From NCBI GenBank assembly GCA_963821345.1, contig CAWGDM010000002.1, forward strand, positions 1 through 64,000: a DNA stretch of 64,000 nucleotides, read 5' to 3'. The notes beneath the pieces were generated by a model that was not told the DNA's origin, ran no database searches, and was given only the letters and a program-made list of their open reading frames with translations. Position numbers and translations under genes: made by a program. This DNA comes from WHSW01 sp963821345. Lineage in GTDB: Bacteria > Actinomycetota > Thermoleophilia > Solirubrobacterales > 70-9. Positions 6,531 to 13,950 of this stretch are shown here, piece after piece. The first letter of the stretch is position 1. Each line of letters opens with the position of its first letter.

Positions 6531-6950
6531 ATGCGCCGCACACTCATCACTGGGGTCGTGACCGCCGCAACGTTCGCCGCCGTCGTGGTCCCGGCATCGG
6601 CATCGTTCGATCCGCACTTCGCGGTTATCTCGGAGACCGTCCAGGGACACGAGACCGGCGACGGCTTCGTGTTCAGAGAGCAGCTCTTCCAGATCGACAA
6701 CCCGAGCAACCGAATCGGGCGCGATAAGGGCGGCTGCTCTGCGCGGGCGCACCACAAGTTCAAGTGCAAGGTCCTCTTCCACCTGAACGGTGAGGTCGGC
6801 GGCTTCGGCGACCTGCGGGTCAACGGCAACTTCGGCCGTGGGGACAACCGTCTCAACGTCACCGGCGGTACTGGGGACTTCGCGGGCGTCGCCGGCAAGC
6901 TCGTGCTCTCGGAGCGCGCCACCGTGAACACGTTCTCGCTGGTCGACTAA
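6531..6950 (+). CDS. Secreted allene-oxide-cyclase-barrel/dirigent-like protein
   Basis: A 139-aa protein with signal peptide MRRTLITGVVTAATFAAVVV, cut near ASA. ATG 6531 is preferred over the adjacent TTG because the ribosome site GGGAGGAAA lies upstream. The mature part has the eight-stranded barrel pattern of the allene oxide cyclase/dirigent superfamily: an initial strand, FREQLFQIDNPSNRIGRDKG, a pair of cysteines, and FGRGDNRLNVTGGTGDFAGV, the typical GGTGxFxGxxG turn. In plants such barrels bind or cyclise hydrophobic compounds; bacterial secreted versions have no assigned role. Stands alone between repeats. Confidence 0.75.
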   Translation: MRRTLITGVVTAATFAAVVVPASASFDPHFAVISETVQGHETGDGFVFREQLFQIDNPSNRIGRDKGGCSARAHHKFKCKVLFHLNGEVGGFGDLRVNGNFGRGDNRLNVTGGTGDFAGVAGKLVLSERATVNTFSLVD

Positions 6951-7078
6951 CGCTCGTCTGAGTTCCTTACGTACTGGCGCGCGGGGCGACGCTGGTGCCG
7001 CCCCGCGCCGTTGTCCGACTAGCTGAGGCCCGATACCACCGTGAAGGCGCTCGGCCGGTAGACGGCGAGCTACCTGCT

Positions 7079-7162
7079 GGCGCATCCGTGGCGCACGGGC
7101 CAGGGGGTAAGGCGGGAACGGCGCGGTGCGCGAGCAAATACGTACCGCCCCGCCAGGCACAC
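7079..7162 (+). repeat. 85-bp direct repeat, copy R2
   Basis: GGCGCATCCGTGGCGCA, then GGTAAGGCGGGAACGGCGCG and GAGCAAATACGTACCGCCCC match R1 at 3636-3722 in the same direction with scattered substitutions. R1 and R2 bracket 3.4 kb holding the propeller, a SnoaL gene and the barrel protein. The flanking bases are unrelated. Confidence 0.6.
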
Positions 7163-7230
7163 GGAGTCGCCACGTGCGATCCACAAGGGAGTCAGTGCGG
7201 ACCCCCCCGCCACCGCCGGGACGCAGATCC

Positions 7231-7581
7231 TCACTCCCGGGCGCGCGCTCGACTCGAGCGACGAAGCGTCGCTCGTGGTCGAACGTCTGTTCCCTGGGAT
7301 GACGTGGGCTCCGCCGGATGTCGGTGATCGAACCTGCAGGAGACTCGATTGGAACCCTTCGGTGGTTTGCAATCGCAGCACTTGTCGCGGATGGATCCCG
7401 AGCCGGGCTGGCACGGAACGACGAGCCTGTCGGTCGGAAATACGTTCGCTTCGAGCCCCACCGGGGTCCGCCGCCAGGAGTTGACGAGCTGCCCCTTGAT
7501 GCTCGATCCCCGAACGTCGGTCTTCCAGTACTCGAACAGCACGGGATTGCCGTTGGGGTCGGTCGCAACGATCGCCGACAC
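7231..7581 (-). CDS. Hypothetical protein, possibly degraded
   Basis: The stretch ATDPNGNPVLFEYWKTDVRG, followed by QLVNSWRRTPVGLEANVF, has a coding look. The frame is open well upstream of the nominal GTG at 7581 (codons reading SSPYNLIVSANPGNEAGITT), and no good ribosome site is seen. The last third (SSRARARE end) is low-complexity arginine-rich sequence typical of out-of-frame GC-rich DNA. I do not recognise the family. It may be a damaged secreted or cell-surface gene. Confidence 0.3.
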   Translation of the reverse strand: MSAIVATDPNGNPVLFEYWKTDVRGSSIKGQLVNSWRRTPVGLEANVFPTDRLVVPCQPGSGSIRDKCCDCKPPKGSNRVSCRFDHRHPAEPTSSQGTDVRPRATLRRSSRARARE

Positions 7582-8564
7582 GGTCGTGATGCCCGCTTCG
7601 TTGCCCGGGTTGGCGGAGACGATCAGGTTGTACGGACTGCTCTCTCGGCCTCGTACAGGTTCACAAAGGTAACCGGTTCTGCCGTCATCTCTAAGGGCCT
7701 TCGCAACGGGTTTGGGATCACGGCGATCCCGCTGATCTCGAGGATCGCATTCAACGAGGACTGGGAGGGCTTCCGTGCCTCAGCCTCGGCGGCCGCGCCC
7801 CGAACGACCAGCAGGCATCTCGTAGGTCGCGGCGTCCCCGGAGGTAGAGATCGAGGTCGTGCAGCTGGCAGCTTCGTGGCGTAGTGTCGACGCTGATGCT
7901 CAGGGTGGACCGGCCTGGTAGACGTCCTCGTCGGTCGCGCTGACGCTCGTCGGCGGCCGGAAGGCTGCTTGGCGACCAGCGAAGATCGGCTCGACTCCGT
8001 CGCCAATCCGGGCGCCTGCGCGGTGGTGGCGCTGCCCTCGGTGCTGCTGCTGCTGCTGCTGTCGTCGCTTCCGCATGCGGAAACGAGTCACGGCTGCGAC
8101 GCTGAGCAGACGTCGCCAGCGCTGGTGATCGCCTCGAGGAGCGCGGTCCGCGCCCAGCGGGCGACGATTGCTCTCCTCCCTCGATCGCCGGTGGCGGGAC
8201 CGCGACCACGCGCGCGGTGGCGAGACGGCCGCGGCATCGTCGAGGGCTCGTCAGCGCTCAGGCCACCGGAGCGTGCGGCCGCAGCGGGGGTCGAGCGCCA
8301 GGCAGCGCCGGCGAACTGCTTCTCCTCCAAGCGAAGCGCTCCGAGTCACCTTTCCACGCCGCCCGCCGAACAGCATCGCGGTGCGAGCGCCCAGCGAGCG
8401 CAGCGGCGATCGCGGGTTCTGAGGTACCAGCCGATCACACCACGAGCGGGTTCGCGGCTGCGGGCATTCTCGCTGCCGCGGGCGCTCCCGCCCGTGCTGT
8501 AGACGCTAGACGGGTATGGAGTCGACCACCCGACGCCGCTGACCCGCCGTAAGAACCCCCAGGG
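7582..8564. other. Gene-poor stretch of about 980 bases
   Basis: Several overlapping open frames occur on both strands, but all are arginine- and alanine-rich, lack ribosome sites and match no motif I know. A run of six CTG/GCT triplets lies at 8043-8061. Nothing is called here with confidence. It is consistent with decayed genes. Confidence 0.5.
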
Positions 8565-8834
8565 TCAGATTCCCAGAACCTTCGCCTTCTCGCTGGCGAA
8601 CTCCTCATCCGTGAGCACGCCTTGTTCGTGTAGCTGACCAAGCTCTTTGAGTCGCGCCGTGGTGTCAGCAGTCACTCCACCCGACGCCGCTGGGGTGGGG
8701 TCGGTGGCCTCAGCCTGCGGCGCGCTGTCCTGCTGCTCTACATCGCTCTTGTCGTCCATGTGCTTCTTGGCCGCGACGGCGGCTCCGCCGAGTGCGGCTA
8801 AACGTCGTCTGCGTTGGCGTCTGTCTTGTCCCAT
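8565..8834 (-). CDS. SHOCT-domain protein
   Basis: An 89-aa protein. The N-terminal third is strongly basic (GQDRRQRRRRLAALGG), then an acidic, alanine/proline-rich linker, then a C-terminal SHOCT helix pair, LKELGQLHEQGVLTDEEF followed by KAKVLGI. SHOCT (short C-terminal) domains are small interaction modules found at the ends of membrane or stress proteins; here it is nearly the whole protein. A ribosome site (GAAGGAGAG... before the ATG at 8832-8834) is present on the minus strand. Role unknown. Confidence 0.75.
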   Translation of the reverse strand: MGQDRRQRRRRLAALGGAAVAAKKHMDDKSDVEQQDSAPQAEATDPTPAASGGVTADTTARLKELGQLHEQGVLTDEEFASEKAKVLGI

Positions 8835-8964
8835 GCTCGTCCTCTCCTTCGATTCGACCCCTGGTCCAGCATCTCACAGGCTTTCCACTTCTCCTACATC
8901 TTGTCGACCCGTAAGGGAAGTGAAGCCGGCGACATCGCGCGAATCGACCTCGGGCTGAGCGAGC

Positions 8965-8997
8965 GAGGCCCTCGAAACCGCCGGGCTGAGCGAGTAG
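8965..8997 (+). pseudogene. Solo 3' end of a SnoaL gene
   Basis: GAG-GCC-CTC-GAA-ACC-GCC-GGG-CTG-AGC-GAG-TAG encodes EALETAGLSE and stop, the conserved tail of the SnoaL cassettes. A stop (TGA) stands three codons upstream, and no SnoaL body is present. A second CGGGCTGAGCGAG lies 30 bases upstream. This is a leftover after deletion of the rest of the gene. The surrounding 8835-9181 holds no other gene. Confidence 0.5.
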
Positions 8998-9181
8998 GGC
9001 GCGGCTTCTTTCGGCGCATCCGTGCCGCAACTGCACACGCGCGCGTCGTCCCGCCGGTGCGCAGGGACGGCCTCCGGGCTTCTTCTAGCCGTGCGCCAGA
9101 GACGAGCACGACGACCACCTTGCCGAGACGGCGGCGCGAGTGCGCGAGGCCGTCGCCGCGCTGGCCGACTAGGCTCGCGGC

Positions 9182-9502
9182 GTGGCCGACTGGGTGACGA
9201 TCTCGGCGCTGGCAACGGCCGGCGGCACGCTCGCGCTCGCCGGGGCGACGTACGGCTCGGTCCGCTCCGCGAACCGTGCCGCCCGGGTCGCCGAGCAGGC
9301 GCTTCAGGAACGCCGCCGCCCGGTGCTGGTCGACTCGCGACCCGACGACCCCGCGCAGCCCGTGAGCTACGGCGACGACTATCGGATGAGCGTTGGTGGC
9401 GCGGCCGCCGCGATCGAGGTCACCGGCATCCGCAGGCTCGGCGGTGAGTTGACGGTCGCGTCGGCGCGCCACTGGTACCTCGACGCCGAGGCGCCGCGCT
9501 GA
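9182..9502 (+). CDS. Membrane-anchored hypothetical protein, probably truncated
   Basis: A 106-aa protein starting GTG (ADWVTISALATAGGTLALAG) with one N-terminal membrane helix, then RSANRAARVAEQAL and RRRPVLVDSRPDDPAQPVSY. I recall longer actinobacterial proteins with this N-terminus (ALATAGGTL... RSANRAARVAE... RPVLVPSR), whose C-terminal domain continues for another 80 to 100 residues. Here the second half (GGAAAAIEVTGIRRLGGELT) soon ends, so the copy is likely truncated or internally deleted. No catalytic motif; function unknown. Confidence 0.45.
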   Translation: MADWVTISALATAGGTLALAGATYGSVRSANRAARVAEQALQERRRPVLVDSRPDDPAQPVSYGDDYRMSVGGAAAAIEVTGIRRLGGELTVASARHWYLDAEAPR

Positions 9503-9552
9503 GCGGCGACGCGATGGGCGCCCAGGGTTCCTTCGGGGCATCAACAACGTCG

Positions 9553-9730
9553 TCAGCCAATCCGCTCAGATGCCGGGAACGTCACCTTGTGGTGGCAATC
9601 GCGGCACAGCGGGATCGTGTTCTGGATTCGGTGACCATCGGGTCGCCGTTGACGTGGTGGAACCGCAGTCGGCGTACTTGCGCCCGCAGCCTCGCAAACT
9701 GGCGGCCGCGTGGGCGACGTGCTTGCGGGT
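9553..9730 (-). pseudogene. HNH endonuclease remnant with frame changes
   Basis: Two reading frames together recover an HNH nuclease core: one gives RRLRFHHVNGDPM, the His-His-Asn region, and another continues IQNTIPLCRDCHHKVTFPAS, with the zinc cysteines of the C-terminal hairpin. They are out of phase by one base, and a GCGRKYADCG string upstream lies in a third frame. HNH enzymes of this size are typical of phages and mobile elements, where they nick or cut DNA at packaging. The gene is inactive as read. Confidence 0.5.
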
Positions 9731-9772
9731 GTAGGGTCGCGGAGCAAGCAACAAACGCAACGAAGGGGAAGC

Positions 9773-10048
9773 ATGATCTTCCTGACGACGTACAAGATCA
9801 AGCCCTACCTCAGCAATGAGGAGACGAAGAAGCTGCTGCAGGTCTTCGCCGCGGAGGGTGCCGGACCCGGCACCACGGCGCACTACGTGGCCGCCGACGG
9901 CAGCCACGGCGTGGTGATCGCTGACACCGACGATGTGGCCGGCGCCTACCGGAACCTGCAGAACTACACCCAGTGGGTGGAGTACGACAGCACGGTGATG
10001 CTGCCGGTCGAGGAGGCCGTGCCGCTGATCATGGAGGCGCTCGGCTGA
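9773..10048 (+). CDS. DUF3303-like small protein
   Basis: A 91-aa protein, ATG 9773 preceded by AAGGGGAAGC. It begins MIFLTTYKIKPYLSNEETK, then HYVAADGSHGVVIADTDDV and a final helix pair with YDSTVMLPVEEAVPLIMEAL. The ferredoxin-like fold and the first strand ending in KP resemble DUF3303, a family of dimeric alpha-beta barrel proteins without known function. The upstream in-frame extension is not supported because it overlaps the HNH remnant. It stands alone before a SnoaL operon. Confidence 0.6.
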   Translation: MIFLTTYKIKPYLSNEETKKLLQVFAAEGAGPGTTAHYVAADGSHGVVIADTDDVAGAYRNLQNYTQWVEYDSTVMLPVEEAVPLIMEALG

Positions 10049-10136
10049 TCTGGGCACCCCGGGGTCGGGCGAGATCCCGGCCTCGGGTTTCGTCCACTGA
10101 TATGGGCTAGGCGGCCCATCTACTTAGCGAGGTCAT

Positions 10137-10164
10137 TTGGCCCCGCGAGATACTGCTCGGGGCG
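10137..10164 (+). promoter_or_regulatory. Conserved upstream element of a SnoaL operon (GATACT type)
   Basis: GGCCCCGCGAGATACTGCTC followed by GGGGCG leads straight to the ATG. GATACT (10149-10154) ends ten bases before the start. The GGGGCG could act as a weak ribosome site if the transcript starts farther upstream. Confidence 0.5.
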
Positions 10165-10566
10165 ATGTCGCAGGAGAACGTCGAAATACTCCGCAGGCTC
10201 TACGCGCAGTGGGCCAGGGGCGACCTCTCGGCGGACTACTTCGACCCGGATGTCGAGTATTCGCGTATCGGCGCAGAAACCCCGGACATGGAGGGGCGGT
10301 GGCTCGGCCGCGATGCGCTCTCGGCCGCGATGCGGGATTACCTCCGGGCGTTCTCCGACCTGCGTATCGAAGCCGAGCGCATCATCGACCTCAGCGAGGA
10401 TCGGGTGCTGGTGCTCTCGCGCCACAGGGCCCGCGGCAAGCAGAGCGGTGTCCCCATCGAGCACGAAAACGGAGACCTGTTCAGACTGCGCGACCGCAAG
10501 ATCGTGCGCTACGACGCCTACTGGAACCGTGCCGACGCCCTCAAAGCGGCCGGGCTGTCGGAGTAG
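10165..10566 (+). CDS. SnoaL/NTF2-like protein, first of a pair
   Basis: A 133-aa SnoaL-like protein, MSQENVEILRRLYAQWARGD. The paired DPDVEYSRIG strand, the MEGRWLGRDALSAAMRDYL helix and the RARGKQSGVPIEHENGDLF strand pair are all in the order expected for the NTF2 fold, and it ends ALKAAGLSE. It is followed after GCG by the next cassette at 10570, whose Shine-Dalgarno GGAG is made from the GAG codon of its own tail. An aspartate- and glutamate-lined pocket is possible, but no catalytic residue can be named. Confidence 0.87.
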   Translation: MSQENVEILRRLYAQWARGDLSADYFDPDVEYSRIGAETPDMEGRWLGRDALSAAMRDYLRAFSDLRIEAERIIDLSEDRVLVLSRHRARGKQSGVPIEHENGDLFRLRDRKIVRYDAYWNRADALKAAGLSE

Positions 10567-10569
10567 GCG

Positions 10570-10974
10570 ATGTCGCGGGAGAACGTGGAGATTGTTCGTC
10601 GTTTCCTTCTGGCCCTCGACCGGCACGACGTTGAGGAAGCGACTGATTGCCTTCACGCGGACGCCGAGTGGCACAACACCGCTGCGTTCCCGGAATCGCG
10701 AACTGTTGTCGGGTCCAAGGCGATCACGGAGTTCTGGCAAGGGCTGATCGAGTCGTTTGACCCGGTCGAGTATGGGATGGAGATCGAACGCACCGCTGAA
10801 GGCGGCGGCGTCGTCGTGATCGGCCTGCGCTCTTGGGGCAAGGGCGCGAGCAGCGGCTTGCCGGTTGACGTGCATTGGGCCCTGCGAGCGTTGATGCGCG
10901 ATAGGAGAATCCAACGGGTGGACATCAGCGGCGACTACCGGAGCGCCCTCGAAGCCGCCGGGCTGTCGGAGTAG
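10570..10974 (+). CDS. SnoaL/NTF2-like protein, second of a pair
   Basis: A 134-aa SnoaL-like protein starting MSRENVEIVRRFLLALDRHD. It has a CLHADAEWHNTAAF segment, a conserved tryptophan helix (ITEFWQGLIESFD), GKGASSGLPVDVHWALRAL and the EAAGLSE tail. Divergence from the first gene in the middle is strong while both ends are nearly identical, which is the general pattern of the family here. The stop is followed by TAGGCCGCTC, so the GCGATG that would start a third cassette is lost. Confidence 0.87.
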   Translation: MSRENVEIVRRFLLALDRHDVEEATDCLHADAEWHNTAAFPESRTVVGSKAITEFWQGLIESFDPVEYGMEIERTAEGGGVVVIGLRSWGKGASSGLPVDVHWALRALMRDRRIQRVDISGDYRSALEAAGLSE

Positions 10975-11290
10975 GCCGCTCGCTGCCATCAGGTGTGTCC
11001 GGCCGGATCACGGGGGCGACATGCTGTCGGCGCCGCCGCCGCTCGCTGGCCCTGCTCTTGCCTTACCCCGCTTAGGCAGACTCGGCCGGGCATACGCGGC
11101 TGAAGTCAGGACCGAATCAGTAGCCGGCGCTACAAGCGATCCTGGGAGGGCTATGCTCAAGGCAGGAGCGACCGCTGGCCCGCTGACCACAAGCCACCGT
11201 GCTGCGCGGCCTCCGCTCCACACTCAGGGCTGCCCGACTGGGAGCGACCCGCTCCACCGGTGGCAGCCCGCAATGGAAGGAAGTGGCTTT
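10975..11290. other. Intergenic stretch of about 315 bases
   Basis: An in-frame extension of the following gene covers part of it, but the codons are irregular and include several unlikely residues. No repeat, tRNA piece or terminator is visible. A purine-rich AATGGAAGGAAGTGG at its end provides the ribosome site for the gene at 11291. Confidence 0.5.
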
Positions 11291-11740
11291 ATGGCCACCA
11301 CCACCACGCAAGAGAACATCGCCGTCGCGCGGCGCCTGCTCGAGGAGACGTTCGGCGAAGGAAAGCTCGAGCTGATCGACGAGCTGTGCGTCGACGGTTA
11401 CGTCGATCACGACCCGATCATGGGCGACCGTGGCCGCGACGGCGTCAGGGACACCGTCGCCGGATACCGCGCGGCGTTCCCCGATCTCACGTTCGCGGTC
11501 GAGGACGCATTCGCCGCCGACGACAAGGTCGTCGTTCGCTGGAAGGCCGAGGGCACGTTCGAGAACGAGTTCATGGGCCGGCAGCCGACCGGAGACAAGG
11601 GCGAGCCCGTCTATGGGATCGGAATCGACCGCTTCGAGGACGGCAAGGTCGCTGAGTCGTGGACGCAGTGGGACACGCTGCGGTTCATGAGGAACATCGG
11701 AGCCATGCCCGAGGCGGCGGAAGCCCCGGCCGCGGTCTAG
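11291..11740 (+). CDS. SnoaL-like ester cyclase-type protein
   Basis: A 149-aa protein (MATTTTQENIAVARRLLEET) of the SnoaL-like polyketide cyclase / ester cyclase branch, distinct from the MSQENVE genes. Typical features are EELCVDGYVDHDP-type histidine/aspartate sites (here DGYVDHDPIMGDRGRDGV), GYRAAFPDLTFAVEDAFAAD, VVVRWKAEGTF and GIGIDRFEDGKVAESWTQWD. Related SnoaL enzymes close rings in polyketides using such Asp/His residues, but most homologues have unknown substrates. The ATG at 11291 is chosen; an ATG six codons earlier is possible. No biosynthetic genes are nearby. Confidence 0.8.
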   Translation: MATTTTQENIAVARRLLEETFGEGKLELIDELCVDGYVDHDPIMGDRGRDGVRDTVAGYRAAFPDLTFAVEDAFAADDKVVVRWKAEGTFENEFMGRQPTGDKGEPVYGIGIDRFEDGKVAESWTQWDTLRFMRNIGAMPEAAEAPAAV

Positions 11741-11908
11741 CGCAGCGCAACTGGCGGGCGGGTCGCCCCGGTTGAGGGTGCCCGCCCCGTCAGCACCTCG
11801 ACGAGATGAGGTGATCGGCCCTTCTTCATAGAGACGAAAGGCGAGCCTCATTCCGGTTCAGCGATAGCCGACGCTCCCCGCCCTCCATCGCGAGAGCGAA
11901 TGTGGACG

Positions 11909-12145
11909 CTAGACCCCTTCGGTGCGATACGAGCTCTGCTCGGCCTCGCGAAAGTAGGCAATCCGCTCGGGGTTGACATAGACCGTTGTCGGCTCGACCT
12001 GGTGTCCCTCCCCGGCAATCTCGGTCAGTCGGATCATCCCCGAGATTCGAGCTGTGGGACTCATTGCATCCACAGCCGACGCGAGGTCCCCCTCGACATG
12101 GATGTGGTCGCCCCGGTTACCCGAGAACGCGATGAAGGTGGGCAT
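11909..12145 (-). CDS. Small hypothetical protein with FlbD-like end
   Basis: A 78-aa protein from the ATG at 12143-12145, chosen because GGAG lies six bases upstream; a second ATG four codons earlier exists. It reads PTFIAFSGNRGDHIHVEGDL, then SGMIRLTEIAGEGHQVEPTT and VYVNPERIAYFREAE. The VxVNPxxIxxF ending resembles small FlbD/YlzI-type proteins, and the whole looks like a compact beta-rich domain. Function unknown. It is flanked by gaps on both sides and is not in an operon. Confidence 0.5.
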   Translation of the reverse strand: MPTFIAFSGNRGDHIHVEGDLASAVDAMSPTARISGMIRLTEIAGEGHQVEPTTVYVNPERIAYFREAEQSSYRTEGV

Positions 12146-12465
12146 TGGGAACTCCATTCAGTTGCTCTCCGCGATCGTTTCCCGCACCCGACCCAAGAGG
12201 AGTAAGCTGGTTCGAGCTGGCCCTGCGGCCAACAATTCTGGCTGAGGAGCGATCTTACGCCGACACGCGATTAACGCGGCGAGGTATCTCACTCCGAGGC
12301 GAACGGAATCGACTGCGGGGTCAGTCGCGTTCTTACGGCCCGGCCACGCCGTGAGTGGCGCAGCTCGGTGTGCGTTCGCGCGGCCGGCGCGCGGGCGCGT
12401 GTGCCGGCGACTTGAAGGCTCGCGTCTGAGCGGCCGGATGATCGGAGGGGCGCTATGGTCGGTGC
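12146..12465. other. Intergenic stretch of about 320 bases
   Basis: No ribosome-site-preceded frame, repeat or RNA structure is evident. The last bases, ATCGGAGGGGCGCTATGG, are upstream of the GTG at 12466 and include a possible ribosome site. Confidence 0.5.
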
Positions 12466-12708
12466 GTGGACGACGCCAGCCTACGCGGCCGGATCGAGGA
12501 ATTGGTCGCCGAAGAGCAGCAACTGCTCGAGGCCGGCGACGGGCAAGGGCCGGACGATCAGCGACAGGGCCGTCTGGCCGAGCTGAAGAACGAGCTCGAC
12601 CGTTGCTGGGACCTGCTCCGCCAGCGCGAAGCCCGCGAGGAGTTCGGACTCGACCCCGACGACGCCTCGGTTCGCGACACAGGCACGGTCGAAGGCTACG
12701 AGCAGTAG
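12466..12708 (+). CDS. DUF2630 family protein
   Basis: An 80-aa, highly charged helical protein starting GTG (DDASLRGRIEELVAEEQQLL). The pattern GRLAELKNELDRCWDLLRQR, then a GLDPDDASVR segment and an ending VEGYEQ, is that of the small actinobacterial DUF2630 family. It is predicted to form a helical hairpin; the role is unknown. Length is as usual for the family. The next gene to the right is on the other strand beyond a tRNA scar. Confidence 0.85.
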   Translation: MDDASLRGRIEELVAEEQQLLEAGDGQGPDDQRQGRLAELKNELDRCWDLLRQREAREEFGLDPDDASVRDTGTVEGYEQ

Positions 12709-12899
12709 TCCTAGGGGCGTCCGTTGTAGAGACCGTCGGGGGCCGCTGTCGCACGCGCCACCGCGAGCCCCGGGTGAGGTCCTGATCGCGTCGTCGAACC
12801 GCCGCTACGGCCGCCGGGATGGGGTGGAGGGGTGAGCAGCTAAGGGACACTCCGCGTGTCGAGCAGTTTCTAAACCCGTCCGATTTTGCAGGTATCTCA

Positions 12900-12941
12900 T
12901 ACCGGAGGAGAGACTCGAACCCACGCCCTTCGGATTATGAT
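12900..12941 (-). pseudogene. tRNA-Met(CAT)-like 3' half (attachment-site scar)
   Basis: On the minus strand the parts have exact tRNA lengths: loop ATCATAA (anticodon CAT, T at 33, A at 37), stem TCCGA, variable AGGGC, T stem GTGGG / CTCTC around TTCGAGT, acceptor CTCCGGT and A. The T stem is partly mismatched. The bases 5' of the loop are AAAAA and cannot form the anticodon stem, so the homology stops at the loop. That is the usual boundary of an integrase attachment core. No integrase remains beside it. Confidence 0.5.
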
Positions 12942-12978
12942 TTTTTGCCCGGCCGTTCTGTCGGTGGTGGGCTTTCGA

Positions 12979-13161
12979 TTAGTTGTCCAGCACCACCCTT
13001 CGATTGCTCTCGCGATGGGGGCGTCGGCATGACCACGCCCAAAGCCACAGAGCCGCCTTCTCATCATCTGATGCAGGCAGTCCCCTGATGCGCTCCTCGA
13101 TCAGCGCTTGGGACGCGCCCTCGTGAGTCCAGCGAGTGATCTTCGTTCGGACGTCTGACAT
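12979..13161 (-). CDS. Small hypothetical protein (60 aa)
   Basis: Starts at ATG 13159-13161 after an excellent ribosome site (AGGAGG, 5 bases spacing on the minus strand). Sequence SDVRTKITRWTHEGASQALI, ERIRGLPASDDEKAALWLWA, WSCRRPHRESNRRVVLDN. It is a basic, helical protein with a tryptophan-rich centre. I do not recognise a family. The longer open frame upstream has no support. It lies just beyond the tRNA-Met scar and may be part of the element that left it. Confidence 0.55.
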   Translation of the reverse strand: MSDVRTKITRWTHEGASQALIEERIRGLPASDDEKAALWLWAWSCRRPHRESNRRVVLDN

Positions 13162-13214
13162 GGACGCCTCCTGGGTCGGAACTAGGTCCGCGCCCCGGTC
13201 GTGCCCCCACTGTC

Positions 13215-13907
13215 GTGCCGGACTACGGCGAAGCACCCACCGTAGCGCGACTCGAAGTCGGCTGCCGGGGAGGGTCCCGGACGACAGAGAGGCGCGCTTG
13301 GAGCGGATGTCCGAGCAAGTCGATGAACGGGGCCTTCGGCTTCCTCTATGAGGGCGAGGGCGGCGGGCATGTCTACAGGCCTGCGCTGGCCATCGATCGC
13401 AGCGAGTTGGACGATCCCGACTACGCCCTCCTCGGTGGCGAGCTGTCGCGGCTTAGCCTTCGTCGGGGTGGTGACGAGACCGTCCCCCCGCCGACGCCCC
13501 CGCCTCCGCCGCTCAGCCGGTGCAATGTCGAGGCAGGGGAAGCCGTCGATCGTTCCCTGCCGAAACCACGGGGCGCAATCCTCCACCGAGACACCCCGGC
13601 CGAAGACCGGTTGGACGATCTTGAGCAGGAGCTCGACTCCTTCAGGGAGGACGTTACGGATCTCGGGGAACCCGTGGAGGAGTTCGCCACCTTCGACCAG
13701 TGCATGTATCTGATCGGCGTCGCCCAGCACGGAAGCCGATCTGGGGCGTTTGGCTACTCCTACGGCAACAATGGGCGGTTGCGGCCGGCGCTCGCCATGG
13801 ATATGCGTGGCTTCAACGCGCCACAGCACGAGTTCTTCGCCTTCCCGGGCGAGGAGCCGCCGAGCATCGAATGCAACGAGGACGCCGGCGGTCTGTTTAC
13901 GAACTGA
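13215..13907 (+). CDS. Hypothetical protein with two related halves
   Basis: A 230-aa frame from GTG 13215; an ATG at 13323 (MNGAFGFLYEGEGG) may be the real start, since the first 36 codons look non-coding. The N-terminal half has GAFGFLYEGEGGGHVYRPAL and the C-terminal half has GAFGYSYGNNGRLRPALAMD, so the protein seems to be an internal duplication. A proline linker (TVPPPTPPPPPLS) and a long acidic helix (DDLEQELDSFREDV) separate them. Cysteines occur in the FDQCMYLIGV and IECNEDAGG parts. I cannot name the family; no signal peptide is seen. Confidence 0.5.
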   Translation: MPDYGEAPTVARLEVGCRGGSRTTERRAWSGCPSKSMNGAFGFLYEGEGGGHVYRPALAIDRSELDDPDYALLGGELSRLSLRRGGDETVPPPTPPPPPLSRCNVEAGEAVDRSLPKPRGAILHRDTPAEDRLDDLEQELDSFREDVTDLGEPVEEFATFDQCMYLIGVAQHGSRSGAFGYSYGNNGRLRPALAMDMRGFNAPQHEFFAFPGEEPPSIECNEDAGGLFTN

Positions 13908-13950
13908 CCGCGCGACAGCCTCCATGGAAAGCGACGGTTTCCGGCCAGCC

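Noticed and set aside
8043..8061. CTG/GCT triplet run as a repeat of interest
   Set aside because: Six imperfect units in GC-rich DNA, without gene context. Probably chance.
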